Positions 1 to 9,437 are shown, counted from the stretch's first letter. The stretch: DNA of 64,000 bases from an uncultured Alistipes sp. (GCA_910576555.1 CAJTIY010000004.1:124001-188000), one strand, 5' to 3'. Notes: generated from the sequence alone by a model not told the origin. Made by a program: numbers and translations.

Positions 1-570
1 CTTGAGCGAGTCGACCTCGTCCGTGCGGACCAGCACCCCCTCGGTGCCCCAATAGAGCGGCGAGACGGCCGTACGCTCGGTGAGGATCAGCTCCGCCTCG
101 CGGTAGATGCCGCCGTAGAGGTTCATGTCGGTCGAGGCGGGCAGCACGTCGCTGCGCCCGGCGTTGCTCACCACCATGAGCAGGGTATTGTCGGCGCCGA
201 AGCGGATCATGTCGGTGATTTCGAACGCGAAGGCCGTACCTCCGCCGCGGTGCTGCCCCGCATGGCGGCCGTTGACGAACAGGTCGCCGACGGTCTGCAC
301 GCCGCGGAAGCGCACGAAGAGCCGCTTGCAGGCCCATTCGGCCGGAATGTAGATCTCGTTGAGGTAGTTGCCCGTAGTTTCGAGAAACTCGCCCTCGGCC
401 AGCGGATCGGTGTTCCAGCTGTGGGGCAGGGTAACGTGCCGCGCACCGTCGGACGTATTCTCCGACTTGAAGAAGAAACGCCAGCCCTCGTTGAGCGGAA
501 ACACCTCGCGGGCCTGCACCGGAACGACGGCGGCCGCGCATGCCAGAAGAAAAAGAATGCCTCGTTTCAT
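1..570 (-). CDS. Glycoside hydrolase family 2 protein, N-terminal part (runs off window)
   Basis: The first 190 codons are present; the 3' end lies outside the window. The product begins MKRGILFLLACAAAVVPVQA, a Sec signal peptide ending in VQA. Next comes FPLNEGWRFFF and a LPHSWNTDPLAEGEF segment, the hallmark opening of GH2 beta-galactosidase/beta-glucuronidase sugar-binding (jelly-roll) domains, followed by LFVRFRGVQTVGDLFVNGRHAG and MNLYGGIYREAELI. These match the family's 'F.GV...A.V..NG' and 'GGIYR' signatures. Known role of the family: exo-cleavage of beta-linked sugars from glycans, here probably periplasmic. The catalytic barrel is not visible, so substrate specificity cannot be judged. 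The ATG at 568-570 is the only start that gives an intact signal peptide, and a TATCTTTG promoter lies just upstream. Confidence 0.85.
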   Translation of the reverse strand, partial: MKRGILFLLACAAAVVPVQAREVFPLNEGWRFFFKSENTSDGARHVTLPHSWNTDPLAEGEFLETTGNYLNEIYIPAEWACKRLFVRFRGVQTVGDLFVNGRHAGQHRGGGTAFAFEITDMIRFGADNTLLMVVSNAGRSDVLPASTDMNLYGGIYREAELILTERTAVSPLYWGTEGVLVRTDEVDSLK

Positions 571-596
571 AATCCCATAGCGATTAGCCTTCACCG

Positions 597-604
597 CAAA
601 GATA
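597..604 (-). promoter_or_regulatory. Bacteroidota -7 promoter element of the GH2 gene
   Basis: TATCTTTG on the minus strand (the TAnnTTTG consensus), about 27 bases before the ATG at 570. Confidence 0.6.
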
Positions 605-1052
605 CGATAACTTTTCCGATTTCGGAACGGTGCGGCACGACCGGCCGCACGAAGGCGCCGGCCGGCCGTTCCCTGTGTTCCCGGATGCGAAAACCGCCGG
701 CGCCGCGCCCACGTCCACGCCGTCCGGACACCCCGTCTCCTGCCGCGCCGCCCGTTCGTTCCGCTCCGCTCCGTCTCCGGTGCCCCCGCCACGCCGGTCC
801 CTCCCCGTTCAAGGAGCATCCGGCCCCGCGCCCCCTTCCGTCGCGCATCGCCGCAGCCCCGCCTGCCTCCTCCATCGCCGCATTTCGCCCCGGCACACCC
901 CCTACCGGCCGGCCGAACCGCTCCGCGACACACCGCCGGCCCGCACCCGACCTGCACCCGGCCCGCACCCGACCCGCACCCGACCCGCGGATATGTTGAT
1001 AAATTATCGAAAACTTCGGCCGCAGAATTGCACAACGAATCCCCGAACACGA
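605..1052. other. Gene-free C-rich intergenic stretch with 11-bp tandem repeats
   Basis: No credible gene. The plus strand is strongly C-rich. At about 939-988 there are four to five degenerate copies of an 11-bp unit (CCCGCACCCGA and variants CCTGCACCCGG), the first of several such satellites in this window. Confidence 0.5.
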
Positions 1053-1060
1053 TAAATTTG
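1053..1060 (+). promoter_or_regulatory. Promoter of the DUF3467 gene
   Basis: TAAATTTG (TAnnTTTG) with a TTG at 1028-1030, 22 bases upstream. The leader before the ATG at 1079 is very short. Confidence 0.5.
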
Positions 1061-1078
1061 CCGAAAACGACCGCGCTT

Positions 1079-1384
1079 ATGGCTGATACCAATCCATTCG
1101 GAATCGATCTCGAACTCGACGAGCAGGTGGCGCAGGGCCACTATTCGAATCTGGCGATCATCGCCCACTCCACCTCGGAGTTCATCATCGATTTCGCCGC
1201 CGTGCTCCCCGGCGTGCAGAAGGCGCGCGTCAAGAGCCGCATCATCCTGACGCCCGAGCATGCCAAGCGGCTCCTCCGCTCGCTGCAGGAGAACATCGTC
1301 CGCTACGAAAGCACGATAGGCAAGATCGAAATCCCCGCCCCGGCACCCGGTCCCGCCACCGGCCCCAAGATGGGCGAAGCCTGA
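1079..1384 (+). CDS. DUF3467 family protein
   Basis: A 101-residue protein with core ELDEQVAQGHYSNLAIIAHS, then EFIIDFAAVLPG, KSRIILTPEHAKRLLRSLQ and a Pro/Ala-rich C-terminus. This is the pattern of DUF3467, a small cytoplasmic family common in Bacteroidota. No biochemical role is established, so none is assigned. The ATG at 1079 was chosen over an in-frame codon at 1028 because 1028 lies upstream of the likely -7 element at 1053 and the added residues have no family character. The gene is monocistronic and is followed by a terminator shared with the convergent folC. Confidence 0.85.
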   Translation: MADTNPFGIDLELDEQVAQGHYSNLAIIAHSTSEFIIDFAAVLPGVQKARVKSRIILTPEHAKRLLRSLQENIVRYESTIGKIEIPAPAPGPATGPKMGEA

Positions 1385-1645
1385 CCCCGGGGGGGGGCGC
1401 TCCCTCCCCGTCCGACGCTCCGCACGGCCCTTCCGCCGCCCCCCCCGAATCGTTCCTGCGGCCTGCCCGATCGGCCCGGCATCCTTCCCGTGCCCCGACA
1501 GACCATTCCCCGGAACCGTCCCGTGTCCCGCTCCGACTGCCCGGCATCCCCTCGGACATTCCTCCGCGTTTGGCACCGTTCATTCCGGCAGACGCCGGCC
1601 GCATGTCCCGGAACCCGGCTCCCCGCCGCCCGCTCCCCCGAAACG

Positions 1646-1683
1646 AAAACTCCCGCCCCGGACTCGTCCGAAGCGGGAGTTTT
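1646..1683. terminator. Bidirectional terminator between DUF3467 gene and folC
   Basis: AAAACTCCCGC (1646-1656) pairs perfectly with GCGGGAGTTTT (1673-1683), giving A and T tracts on either side. It sits between two convergent genes. Confidence 0.8.
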
Positions 1684-1700
1684 GCTCCGTGCGGCAACCG

Positions 1701-2990
1701 TCACAACGCCTCCGCCACGACGTAGGTGCTGCCGCCGATGAAGATCGCATCCTCGGCCGAGGCCAGTTCGCGGGCCCGCGCCACGGCGGCCTTCACCTCG
1801 CCCACGGCCTCGCCGCGGAGTCCGTAGATCGCCGCTTTGGCCGCGAGCTCCTCCGCAGGCAGCGCCCGGGCGCTCTGCGCCTGCGTGAAGACGTAATGCG
1901 CCTCGCGCGGCAGCAGCGGCAGCATGTGCGCGAGGTCCTTGTCGCGCACGAAGCCCACCACGCAGTAGAGCGCACGATGGGGCACGCTCTTCAGCTGTTC
2001 GGCGACGCTGGCCATGCCGTGGGCGTTGTGCCCCGTGTCGCAGAGCGTCAGCGGCGCCTCGCCCAGCACCTGCCAGCGTCCGCGCAGCGACGTATTGGCC
2101 GCAGCGTGGCGCACACCCTCGAGGAAGGCCCGGCGCGAAATGGTGAGGGGCGTCTCCTCGTGGAGGAAGTCGGCGGCGGCCGTCGCCGTCACGATGTTGC
2201 GACGCTGGTAGTCGCCCGCCAGATCGAGCGTCACGTCGAAGACCCGGCCGTCGCGCTCGCGGCGCAGCCGGAAGTGCTGCACGCCGCCCTCGCCGCGGCG
2301 ATCCTCGCAGACGACCTCCCGCTCGGCGTAGAGCACCTTCGACTTGCAGGCCGCCGCGGCCTGCTCGATCACCTCGTTGTAACGCGCGCTGCCCTCGCCG
2401 ATGAGCACCGGAATGCTCTTCTTGACGATCCCGGCCTTCTCGGCGGCGATCTTCTGCACCGTATCGCCCAGCAGGGCCGTATGCTCCAGTCCGATGTTGG
2501 TAATGATGCTCAACACGGGCACGACGACGTTCGTCGCATCGAGCCGCCCGCCCAGACCGGTCTCGATCACCGCCACCTCGACGTCGCTCTGCGCGAAGTA
2601 GTCGAAGGCCATCGCCGTAGTCATCTCGAAGAACGAGAGCTCCAGCTCCTCCATCTTCTCGCGGTGCTTGTCGACGAAGTTCACGACCTTCTGCTTGGCG
2701 ATCATCTCCCCGTCGACGCGGATCCGCTCGCGGAAATCGGTCAGGTGGGGCGAGGTGAAGAGCCCCGTGCGGTAGCCCGCCTGCTGCAGCACCGAGGCGA
2801 GGATGTGCGACACCGACCCTTTGCCGTTGGTGCCGGCCACATGGATCGTGAAGAAGTTGCGCTGGGGGTTGCCGATGTGGCGGCAGAACGCGGCGATGCG
2901 CTCCAGTCCCGGCTTGTAGCCCGTCGCGCCCTGCGTTTCGAACGAGGGGAGCGAGTTGAAGAGGAAATCGAGGGTTTGGGTGTAATTCAT
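1701..2990 (-). CDS. folC: Bifunctional folylpolyglutamate synthase/dihydrofolate synthase
   Basis: A 429-residue Mur-ligase-like ATP-dependent enzyme that adds glutamate to dihydropteroate and (poly)glutamate to folates. The ATP-binding loop is HVAGTNGKGSVSH (residues about 50-62). It is followed by the TSPHLTDFRERIRVDGE block, ETGLGGRLDATN and ITNIGLEHTALLGDT, all standard FolC motifs. DTGHNAHGM in the C-terminal domain is the usual ligase block. The start at 2990 (MNYTQTLDFLF) matches family length; a longer frame open to 3080 would overlap lnt. The gene starts 19 bases after the lnt stop, so the two are probably co-transcribed, although their functions are unrelated. Confidence 0.95.
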   Translation of the reverse strand: MNYTQTLDFLFNSLPSFETQGATGYKPGLERIAAFCRHIGNPQRNFFTIHVAGTNGKGSVSHILASVLQQAGYRTGLFTSPHLTDFRERIRVDGEMIAKQKVVNFVDKHREKMEELELSFFEMTTAMAFDYFAQSDVEVAVIETGLGGRLDATNVVVPVLSIITNIGLEHTALLGDTVQKIAAEKAGIVKKSIPVLIGEGSARYNEVIEQAAAACKSKVLYAEREVVCEDRRGEGGVQHFRLRRERDGRVFDVTLDLAGDYQRRNIVTATAAADFLHEETPLTISRRAFLEGVRHAAANTSLRGRWQVLGEAPLTLCDTGHNAHGMASVAEQLKSVPHRALYCVVGFVRDKDLAHMLPLLPREAHYVFTQAQSARALPAEELAAKAAIYGLRGEAVGEVKAAVARARELASAEDAIFIGGSTYVVAEAL

Positions 2991-3009
2991 ATGACGGTGA
3001 AGGGGTAGA

Positions 3010-4602
3010 TTATTCCACGAGGTAGTTGCGCCGCCGCACGCGGTAGGCGACGTAGTAGAGCAGGCACAGCAGCAGCACATACTCGGCGATGCGGCCGATG
3101 TAGTCGCCGTAACGGGTGTAGAAGGTGAGCTCGCTGCGCAGCGGCACGCGTGCGGTCAGCACGCCGCGCTCCTCCCAGCCGAGCGTGGCGCCCGTCTCGC
3201 CGCGCGGCGTGATGAAGCCCGAAATACCCGTATTCGCGGCCCGCGCCACGGCGCGCCGGTGTTCGACGGCCCGCAGCCGCGAGAGGGTGAACAGGTGGCG
3301 GTAGCCGGGCGTGTCGCCCCACCAGCCGTCGTTCGAGACGATCGCCATGAACTCGGCGCCGCGCCGCACGAAGCCGCCGTAGAAGTCGCCGTAGAGCCCC
3401 TCGTAGCAGATCGCCGGGCCCATCGTCACCCCGTCGTGCTCGAACGCCGTGCCGTGCAGGCCCCGGCCGAGCTGGCCCGAGGGCCCTCCGAGGTCGATGA
3501 TGAGGAACTTCAGCGCCCGGAAAATCCATGTCGGGATGTTCTCGACGCCGATCACCAGCCGCCCCTTATGGTGCAGCTGCACGCGGGCCGTCGTGTCGAT
3601 GCCCAGCGCCGAGTTGTAGAGATCGTACGACCCTCCGCTGCCGTCGGAGAGCGGCCGGGCCGTCTCGGTAGCGGCGCCGGGCGCGTAGTAGAGGGTCGTG
3701 TTGGCCCCCGCGACGAGCAGCGCTTCGGGATTGCGGCGCCGGAGCGTGTCGCGCAGCTCGTCGAGGAACGCTCCGCGCAGCGCCGGTTCCCAGTAGTAGC
3801 CCGGCAGCGCCGTTTCGGGCAGCAGGATGAATTGCACCCCGTCGGGCACCTCGGCGAGCAGATCGACGATGTTGCGCTCCTGCCGCGCGGCGTCGCCGTG
3901 GAACTTGTCGTAGCAATCCACGTCGGGCTGCACGACGCTCACCGCCGCCGTCCGCGACGGTGCGAGCGGCGAGTGGTCCTCCCGCTCGAGGAGCCCCTGC
4001 TCGCGCCAGAGCGCCAGCGAGAGGAGCAGCGGCACGACGACCGCCGCCGCTGCCGCGATCCACCGCCGCGCGTTGCGGCGCTCGCGCCACGCCTCGAAGA
4101 TCAGGATGTTGCAGACCAGCACCCAGAGCGAGCCGCCGAAGACGCCCGTGTATTCGTACCACTGCACGGCCCACACGTCGTGCGAGAATCCGTTACCCAG
4201 CACGAGCCACGGCCACGAGAAGTCGCCCACGGTATACCAGTACTCGGTCGCGATCCACGCCGCGACCAGCGTCGTATGGGCGAGCGCACGCGGCGCACGC
4301 TTCGAGACGGTATGGTAGGTCATGAAGGCGAGCATGTTGAGGAACGTCGAGGCGAGCGTCGCCGCGACCGGCCCCACGGGCGTGGCATACCAGATCCACC
4401 ACACCGTAGCCGCGTTCCACAGCACGAACGCAAGGGCCGCCCAGCCGAACATGCCCCACCAGCCGCGACGCGTCGCCGGCTGCACGGAGCCGATCCACAA
4501 CAGGGGCACGAAGGCCGCGAGCAGGGTGAATCCCGTACCCGAAAGCCAGCCCGGAGCGAGCAGAACGACCGACAGAATGACCGCTGCGAATTTACGGAGC
4601 AT
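3010..4602 (-). CDS. lnt: Apolipoprotein N-acyltransferase
   Basis: A 530-residue inner-membrane enzyme that N-acylates the lipid-modified Cys of lipoproteins. The N-terminal ~200 residues hold several hydrophobic segments. The C-terminal half is a nitrilase-fold domain with the expected catalytic triad: Glu263 in LLPETALPGYYW, Lys346 in HHKGRLVIGVENIP and Cys399 in MGPAICYEGLYG. The start at 4602 gives a family-typical membrane N-terminus; the 78 residues upstream are basic and lie beyond the promoter at 4623-4630. The window encodes many lipoproteins, the expected substrates. Confidence 0.93.
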   Translation of the reverse strand: MLRKFAAVILSVVLLAPGWLSGTGFTLLAAFVPLLWIGSVQPATRRGWWGMFGWAALAFVLWNAATVWWIWYATPVGPVAATLASTFLNMLAFMTYHTVSKRAPRALAHTTLVAAWIATEYWYTVGDFSWPWLVLGNGFSHDVWAVQWYEYTGVFGGSLWVLVCNILIFEAWRERRNARRWIAAAAAVVVPLLLSLALWREQGLLEREDHSPLAPSRTAAVSVVQPDVDCYDKFHGDAARQERNIVDLLAEVPDGVQFILLPETALPGYYWEPALRGAFLDELRDTLRRRNPEALLVAGANTTLYYAPGAATETARPLSDGSGGSYDLYNSALGIDTTARVQLHHKGRLVIGVENIPTWIFRALKFLIIDLGGPSGQLGRGLHGTAFEHDGVTMGPAICYEGLYGDFYGGFVRRGAEFMAIVSNDGWWGDTPGYRHLFTLSRLRAVEHRRAVARAANTGISGFITPRGETGATLGWEERGVLTARVPLRSELTFYTRYGDYIGRIAEYVLLLCLLYYVAYRVRRRNYLVE

Positions 4603-4622
4603 GCGAAGAGTTTTTACCGCGA

Positions 4623-4630
4623 CAAAAGTA
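4623..4630 (-). promoter_or_regulatory. Promoter of lnt-folC
   Basis: TACTTTTG on the minus strand, 20 bases before the lnt ATG. It supports the downstream start at 4602. Confidence 0.5.
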
Positions 4631-4869
4631 GTCAAAGCCCGGCATATTTCAAAACGGATCGGGCGATATTCGCCCTGCATCGGCCGCCGGGCCTCTCCGC
4701 ACCGCGACGCATCCCGCCGCCCCGCGAAACGGCCGGCCGCACCTCCGCTCCAGCCCGTCCCGCAAAACAGACGCCCCCGCAAAGCAGCCGGCCCCGGCGG
4801 CCGCACGCCCCGGGACCGTCCGCCGGGCGAAATCACGGCAGCCGCACGCCCGACTCTCCGAAAAAATCG

Positions 4870-4877
4870 TATCTTTG
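4870..4877 (+). promoter_or_regulatory. Promoter of the GH109-like gene
   Basis: TATCTTTG 27 bases before the ATG at 4905. Confidence 0.6.
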
Positions 4878-4904
4878 TCCCTATACACGAAAACCTACGC
4901 TTCC

Positions 4905-6299
4905 ATGAAGAGACTCACCCTCCTTGCATGCGCCTGCGCCGCGCTGCTCGCGACCGCCTGCGGCGGCGATGCCGGCTACCGGACGATCGACGGCACGATC
5001 GTCTTCGACGAACCCGCCCGTGCCGCGGGCCAGCGCTCGGTCCTGCAACTCGCCGTCGACCCGATTCCCGTCGTCCGCACGGGCTTCATCGGACTGGGCA
5101 TGCGCGGCCCCGGCGCCGTGGAGCGCTTCACCCACATCGAGGGCGCGCGGGTCGCGGCGCTGTGCGACCTGCGGCCCGAATGCGTCGAGGCAGCGCAGCG
5201 CATCCTCGGACGGCGCGGCCTGCCCCGCGTCCCGGGCTACGACGGCGAGGAGGGCTGGAAAGCGCTCTGCGAGCGCGACGACATCGACCTCGTATACATC
5301 TGCACGCCGTGGCAGAACCACGTCGAGATGGCGGTCTACGCCATGCGGCAGGGCAAGCACGTCGCCGTGGAGGTTCCGGCCGCCACGTCGCTCGAGGAGT
5401 GCTGGCAGCTGGTCGACGTCGCCGAGCAGACGCAGCGCCACTGCATGATGCTCGAGAACTGCGTCTACGACTTCTTCGAGCTCACCACGCTCCGCATGGC
5501 GCAGGCGGGTCTCTTCGGCGAGATCCTCCACGCCGAGGGGGCCTACATCCACAACCTCGAACCCTTCTGGGACTACTATCAGGGCAACTGGCGCCTCGAC
5601 TTCAACCGCACGCACGCGGGCGACGTCTACGCCACGCACGGCCTCGGCCCCGCCTGCCAGCTGCTCGGCATCCACCGCGGCGACCGCATGACGCGGCTCG
5701 TGGCGATGGCCACCCCGTCGGTCAACGGCCGCAGGCTCGCCGCCGAGAAGATGGGGGCCGACTCCTTCGCCAACGCCGACCAGACCACGACGCTGATCGG
5801 AACCGAACGCGGCCGCACGATCCTGCTGCAGCACAACGTCTACACGCCGCGTCCCTACGACCGCAAGTACCAGCTCGTCGGCACCGACGGTTATGCGAAC
5901 AAATACCCCGTCGAGGGCTATGCGTTCCGGCCCGCGCAGGTGGCCGACGCCCTGCCCGACCACGAGCGGCTCGACGAGCACGCCTTCATTCCCGAAGCGG
6001 CCAAAGAGGCGCTGATGGCGCGCTACAAACACCCGATCGTCCGCGACATCGAGGCGAAGGCCCGCGAGGTGGGCGGCCACGGCGGCATGGACTTCATCAT
6101 GGATTACCGCCTCGTCTACTGCCTGCGGCACGGCCTGCCGCTCGATCAGGATGTCTACGACGCCGCCGAATGGTCGTGCATCGGCGCGCTCACCGCAGCG
6201 TCGCTCGCCCACGGCAGCATGCCGGTCGCCGTACCCGACTTCACACGCGGCGACTGGCGCAAGGTCGACGGCTACCGCCACGCGATGCACACGGAGTGA
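4905..6299 (+). CDS. Gfo/Idh/MocA family oxidoreductase, GH109 alpha-N-acetylgalactosaminidase-like lipoprotein
   Basis: 464 residues. The signal peptide MKRLTLLACACAALLATACG ends in a lipobox (ATAC), so the product is probably a lipoprotein. The NAD-binding Rossmann motif GFIGLGMRGPG (residues ~60-70) is followed by VYICTPWQNHVEMAVYAM and VAVEVPAATSLEECWQLVD. Further blocks (MLENCVYDFFE, THGLGPACQLLGI, GHGGMDFIMDYRLV, VPDFTRGDWRK) line up from memory with the Elizabethkingia GH109 alpha-N-acetylgalactosaminidase. GH109 enzymes use tightly bound NAD+ in a redox-assisted hydrolysis. A role in mucin or blood-group glycan breakdown is inferred; other Gfo/Idh/MocA activities are possible. The ATG at 4905 follows the promoter and gives a clean lipoprotein signal. 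Confidence 0.88.
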   Translation: MKRLTLLACACAALLATACGGDAGYRTIDGTIVFDEPARAAGQRSVLQLAVDPIPVVRTGFIGLGMRGPGAVERFTHIEGARVAALCDLRPECVEAAQRILGRRGLPRVPGYDGEEGWKALCERDDIDLVYICTPWQNHVEMAVYAMRQGKHVAVEVPAATSLEECWQLVDVAEQTQRHCMMLENCVYDFFELTTLRMAQAGLFGEILHAEGAYIHNLEPFWDYYQGNWRLDFNRTHAGDVYATHGLGPACQLLGIHRGDRMTRLVAMATPSVNGRRLAAEKMGADSFANADQTTTLIGTERGRTILLQHNVYTPRPYDRKYQLVGTDGYANKYPVEGYAFRPAQVADALPDHERLDEHAFIPEAAKEALMARYKHPIVRDIEAKAREVGGHGGMDFIMDYRLVYCLRHGLPLDQDVYDAAEWSCIGALTAASLAHGSMPVAVPDFTRGDWRKVDGYRHAMHTE

Positions 6300-6380
6300 C
6301 CGTCCCGCCGGAAGGGAATCCCGCCGGCGCGCGACGCACCGGAAATCCCTGCTGCCCGACGACCGCCCACGCCCGCCCAT

Positions 6381-6413
6381 GCGGCATCCCGCTCGCGGGG
6401 TGCCGCTTTTTTT
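6381..6413 (+). terminator. Rho-independent terminator of the GH109-like gene
   Basis: GCGGCATCCC (6381-6390) pairs with GGGGTGCCGC (6397-6406, one G-T pair), followed by seven T. Confidence 0.8.
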
Positions 6414-6817
6414 CGATGGCCCCGGCCGCAAACACCCGCCGCAACGGCAGCTCCCGCGACGCGCCCCCGCAACCGCAGCCTCTCGGCCGAATCCTCCGCA
6501 GTACCCGTTGCCATAGCAGCCGCACACGTCGTCCCCCGCCCCCGCAACCTTCGCCGTGCCCGCACCCGCAGCTGCCGCACCACCAGCAGCCGACTACCCC
6601 GTAGCACACTCCACCGCCTCCGCAGCCACCATCGTGCCCGCTCCCATAGCAGCAGCCCATCCGTCATCCCCGCATCCGCAGCACCCGTTGCCGTCTCCGC
6701 AACCTCCGCATCCGCCCCGCAGCACCCTCCGTCGTCCCGGCTCGCGCCCGCCGAAAGCACACCCCGGCACGCCCCCGGAAAGCCCCCTCCCGAAAACGCC
6801 CTCCCGAAAACGCCGAA
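6414..6817. other. Gene-free C-rich intergenic region
   Basis: No gene supported. The plus strand is C-rich, with recurring CCGCA words and two near-copies of CGAAAACGCC near 6790-6815. Confidence 0.5.
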
Positions 6818-6847
6818 CGGGCCGCCCGCACCCATGCGGACAGCCCG
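6818..6847 (-). terminator. Hairpin downstream of the GH57 gene, probable operon terminator
   Basis: CGGGCCGCCCGCA (6818-6830) pairs with TGCGGACAGCCCG (6835-6847) around a CCCA loop, with two G-T pairs. The T run on the minus strand is poor, so termination efficiency is uncertain. Confidence 0.5.
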
Positions 6848-6890
6848 TATCGTTCCGAACCGGCGACCGGTTCGCAGCATCGCTCCCCTC

Positions 6891-8108
6891 CTATGCCTTC
6901 GCCTTCGCCGTTTTGGCCGCCACGGCCTTGTCCAACTCGATGATGAAGTCCGAGAGCACGTTCATGTAGTTGATGAAGGCGTCGTATGCCGAATCGTAGG
7001 GGTTGAAGTAGGAGTGCACGTCGCCGTCCGACAGCCACTTCGTGGCCATGTAGTAGAAGTGGTCGGAGGTCTGCAGGAAGCTCCATACGTAGTCGAAGTC
7101 GGCGTTCTTCAGCGCCGCGACCTTCTCCTTCTGGGCATAGAGTTTCGCGAAGGCTTCGTTCTGCAGCTCGTTGCCGAGCCAAGCCGTCACGTCGCGCTCC
7201 TCGTCGGCCCACGACATCACGTGCGGGCAGTGGAACACCGACACGGGCTGGTGCTTCTTGGCGGCCTCGCTCACCGTGGCGAACTCGAGGCCCGTCTTCT
7301 TGGCCAGCACGGCCTTCGGCAGCGCGCGCATGAACTCGAAGATCCCCGTATCGGCCTTCTGGTGCTCGCCGAAGGTCTCGTAGTCCATGAACAGGTTGAT
7401 CACCTCGCCCGGCGTCTCGTCCGACGAGAGCCACGACACGTACTTCTCCGCCGTCAGCGGCCACTGGTCCCAGCTCTGGTTCGAGAAGCGGAAGGCGATA
7501 TCGTCCGAGAGCTTGTAGTTGCGCAGCAGCAGACGCAGCTTCTGGTCGATGGCGTTGGCATAGACGTAGTTGGGCGACTTCCAGCCCAGCGTGTGCTTGG
7601 CGCCCTCGGCCAGCATCGTGCGGAAGCCCATGCCGGCGACCATCGCGCCGATCTCGTCCGAGTAGATCAGCTCCGTATTGCGGAAGGCCGTGGGTTTCAC
7701 GCCGAACTCCTTCTTCAGGGCAGCCGTGTGGAGCTTCACCTGTGCGGTGAAGTCCTCCTTCGAGGCGAGCGACGCCAGCGAGTGGGAGTAGGTCTCGGCG
7801 AGAAACTCCACGCAGCCCGTCTCGGCCAGCGCGCGGAACGAGTCGAGCACCTCGGGCGCATAGGCACGGAACTGTTCGATGGCGATGCCCGTGATCGAGA
7901 ACGAGCAGCGGAACTTACCCTTATTCTCCTTGATGAGCTTCAGCAGCAGGGCGTTCATCGGCAGGTAGCACTGCCGGGCGACCTTCTGCATGATCGAGCG
8001 GTTCTGCAGGTCGTCCAGATAGTTGTGGTCTTTGCCCATGTTGAAGAAACGGTACTTCTTCAACCGCCACGGTTGATGGACCTGAAAGTATAAGCAAACG
8101 GTTTTCAT
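6891..8108 (-). CDS. Glycoside hydrolase family 57 protein
   Basis: 405 residues without a signal peptide, so cytoplasmic. The opening MKTVCLYFQVHQPWRLKKY contains the GH57 HQP motif. FLAETYSHSLASL, AFRNTELIYSDEIGAMVAGM and FMDYETFGEHQ follow the order of GH57 motifs 2-4, which in the family carry the nucleophile Glu and the acid/base Asp. The family acts on alpha-1,4/1,6 glucans (amylase, 4-alpha-glucanotransferase, branching enzyme). At about 400 residues this belongs to the short form; the exact activity cannot be read. The gene begins 9 bases after the GT4 gene and closes a glycogen operon on the minus strand, so a role in alpha-glucan turnover is likely. Confidence 0.9.
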   Translation of the reverse strand: MKTVCLYFQVHQPWRLKKYRFFNMGKDHNYLDDLQNRSIMQKVARQCYLPMNALLLKLIKENKGKFRCSFSITGIAIEQFRAYAPEVLDSFRALAETGCVEFLAETYSHSLASLASKEDFTAQVKLHTAALKKEFGVKPTAFRNTELIYSDEIGAMVAGMGFRTMLAEGAKHTLGWKSPNYVYANAIDQKLRLLLRNYKLSDDIAFRFSNQSWDQWPLTAEKYVSWLSSDETPGEVINLFMDYETFGEHQKADTGIFEFMRALPKAVLAKKTGLEFATVSEAAKKHQPVSVFHCPHVMSWADEERDVTAWLGNELQNEAFAKLYAQKEKVAALKNADFDYVWSFLQTSDHFYYMATKWLSDGDVHSYFNPYDSAYDAFINYMNVLSDFIIELDKAVAAKTAKAKA

Positions 8109-8117
8109 AAGGGTAGT

Positions 8118-9437
8118 TTATTGTATATTATTCTTATTCTCTTCGATGGCAGCCTCGTAGACGGCCTTGATCTTGGCTGCGGCGTCGTTCCATTTGAGGT
8201 TGGTGACCTCTTCGAGCCCCTTCGAGGCGAACATGCCCGCCAGCGCGGGGTACCGGACCAGCGCATAGATGGCGTCGGCCAGCGCGTCGACATCCCAGTA
8301 GTCGACCTTCACGGCGTAGTCGAGGACCTCCGCCACGCCGCTCTGCTTCGAGATGATCACCGGCACGTTCGACCGCATCGCCTCGAGCGGCGAGATGCCG
8401 AAGGGCTCCGAGACCGAAGGCATGACGTAGACGTCCGACAGCTGGAACATCTTGTGCACGTCCTCGCCGCGGAGGAAACCCGTGAAGTGGAAGCGGTCGG
8501 CGATGCCGAGGCGCGCCACGCGTCGGATCACATGATTCATCATATCGCCCGAGCCCGCCATGACGAAACGCACGTCGGGCACCCGCTTGAGCACCTTCGC
8601 AGCCGCCTCGACGAAGTAGTCGGGGCCCTTCTGATAGGTGATGCGGCCGAGGAAGGTGACGATCTTGTCGTCGACGCCCCGCTCGGGCGCCGCGGAGGCA
8701 TTCTCGGCGAAGCGCACGGCGTTGTGCACCGTCACGACCCGCTCGGCGGGCACGCCGTAGCGGTTGATGACGATGTTGCGCGTGAGGTTCGACACGGCGA
8801 TCACGCGGTCGGCGGCGTGCATGCCCGCACGCTCGATGGCGTAGGTCTGCGTGTTGATGTTCTCGCCGCTACGGTCGAACTCCGTGGCGTGCATGTGCAC
8901 CACGAGCGGTTTGCCGGATACGCGCTTGGCGGCGATGCCGGCGAAGTAGGTGAGCCAGTCGTGGGCGTGGATCACGTCGAACTGCCCCTCCAGATCTTTG
9001 GCCACCTGCGCGGCGACCACCGCATAGCGGGCCACCTCCTCCATGAGGTTGGCGCCGTACTTGCCCGAGAAGGTGTAGCGCTGCTTCCAGCAGTCGCTCG
9101 TCGACCAGACCCGCTCGCCCGACTTGACATATCGCTCGTGATAGGTGGCGTACTCCTCCGGGGAGATATACGGAACCATGTTCGAGTCGATGTGGATGAA
9201 CGACATCTTCTCCAGAATATCGTCGGCGCCGCCGCCCGTCGAGCCGTAGACCGCCTCCACGTCGCTGGCGTTCACCACATGGGTGAAACGCTGATCCTCA
9301 TCGCCGTATGCGTGCGGCATGACGAACGTCACGTCGACATCGTTGCGTGCCAGCCCCCGGGTCATTCCGTAGCAGGCCGTTCCCAGACCGCCCGCGATAT
9401 GGGGCGGGAACTCCCAACCGAACATTAATACTCTCAT
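8118..9437 (-). CDS. GT4-type glycosyltransferase (glycogen synthase-like)
   Basis: 439 residues with two Rossmann-like (GT-B) domains. The N-terminus MRVLMFGWEFPPHIAGGLGT resembles the K/RxGG nucleotide-sugar loop of GT4/GT5 enzymes. The middle holds DVIHAHDWLTYFAG; the C-terminal domain has VTFLGRITYQKGPDYFVEAA and SVSEPFGISPLEAM, the E-x7-E motif that binds the donor. It sits between the debranching enzyme and the GH57 enzyme. In other Bacteroidota this GT4 lies in the same cluster and is annotated as a glycogen-synthase-like transferase; involvement in alpha-glucan synthesis is therefore likely, but donor and acceptor are unproven. Confidence 0.88.
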   Translation of the reverse strand: MRVLMFGWEFPPHIAGGLGTACYGMTRGLARNDVDVTFVMPHAYGDEDQRFTHVVNASDVEAVYGSTGGGADDILEKMSFIHIDSNMVPYISPEEYATYHERYVKSGERVWSTSDCWKQRYTFSGKYGANLMEEVARYAVVAAQVAKDLEGQFDVIHAHDWLTYFAGIAAKRVSGKPLVVHMHATEFDRSGENINTQTYAIERAGMHAADRVIAVSNLTRNIVINRYGVPAERVVTVHNAVRFAENASAAPERGVDDKIVTFLGRITYQKGPDYFVEAAAKVLKRVPDVRFVMAGSGDMMNHVIRRVARLGIADRFHFTGFLRGEDVHKMFQLSDVYVMPSVSEPFGISPLEAMRSNVPVIISKQSGVAEVLDYAVKVDYWDVDALADAIYALVRYPALAGMFASKGLEEVTNLKWNDAAAKIKAVYEAAIEENKNNIQ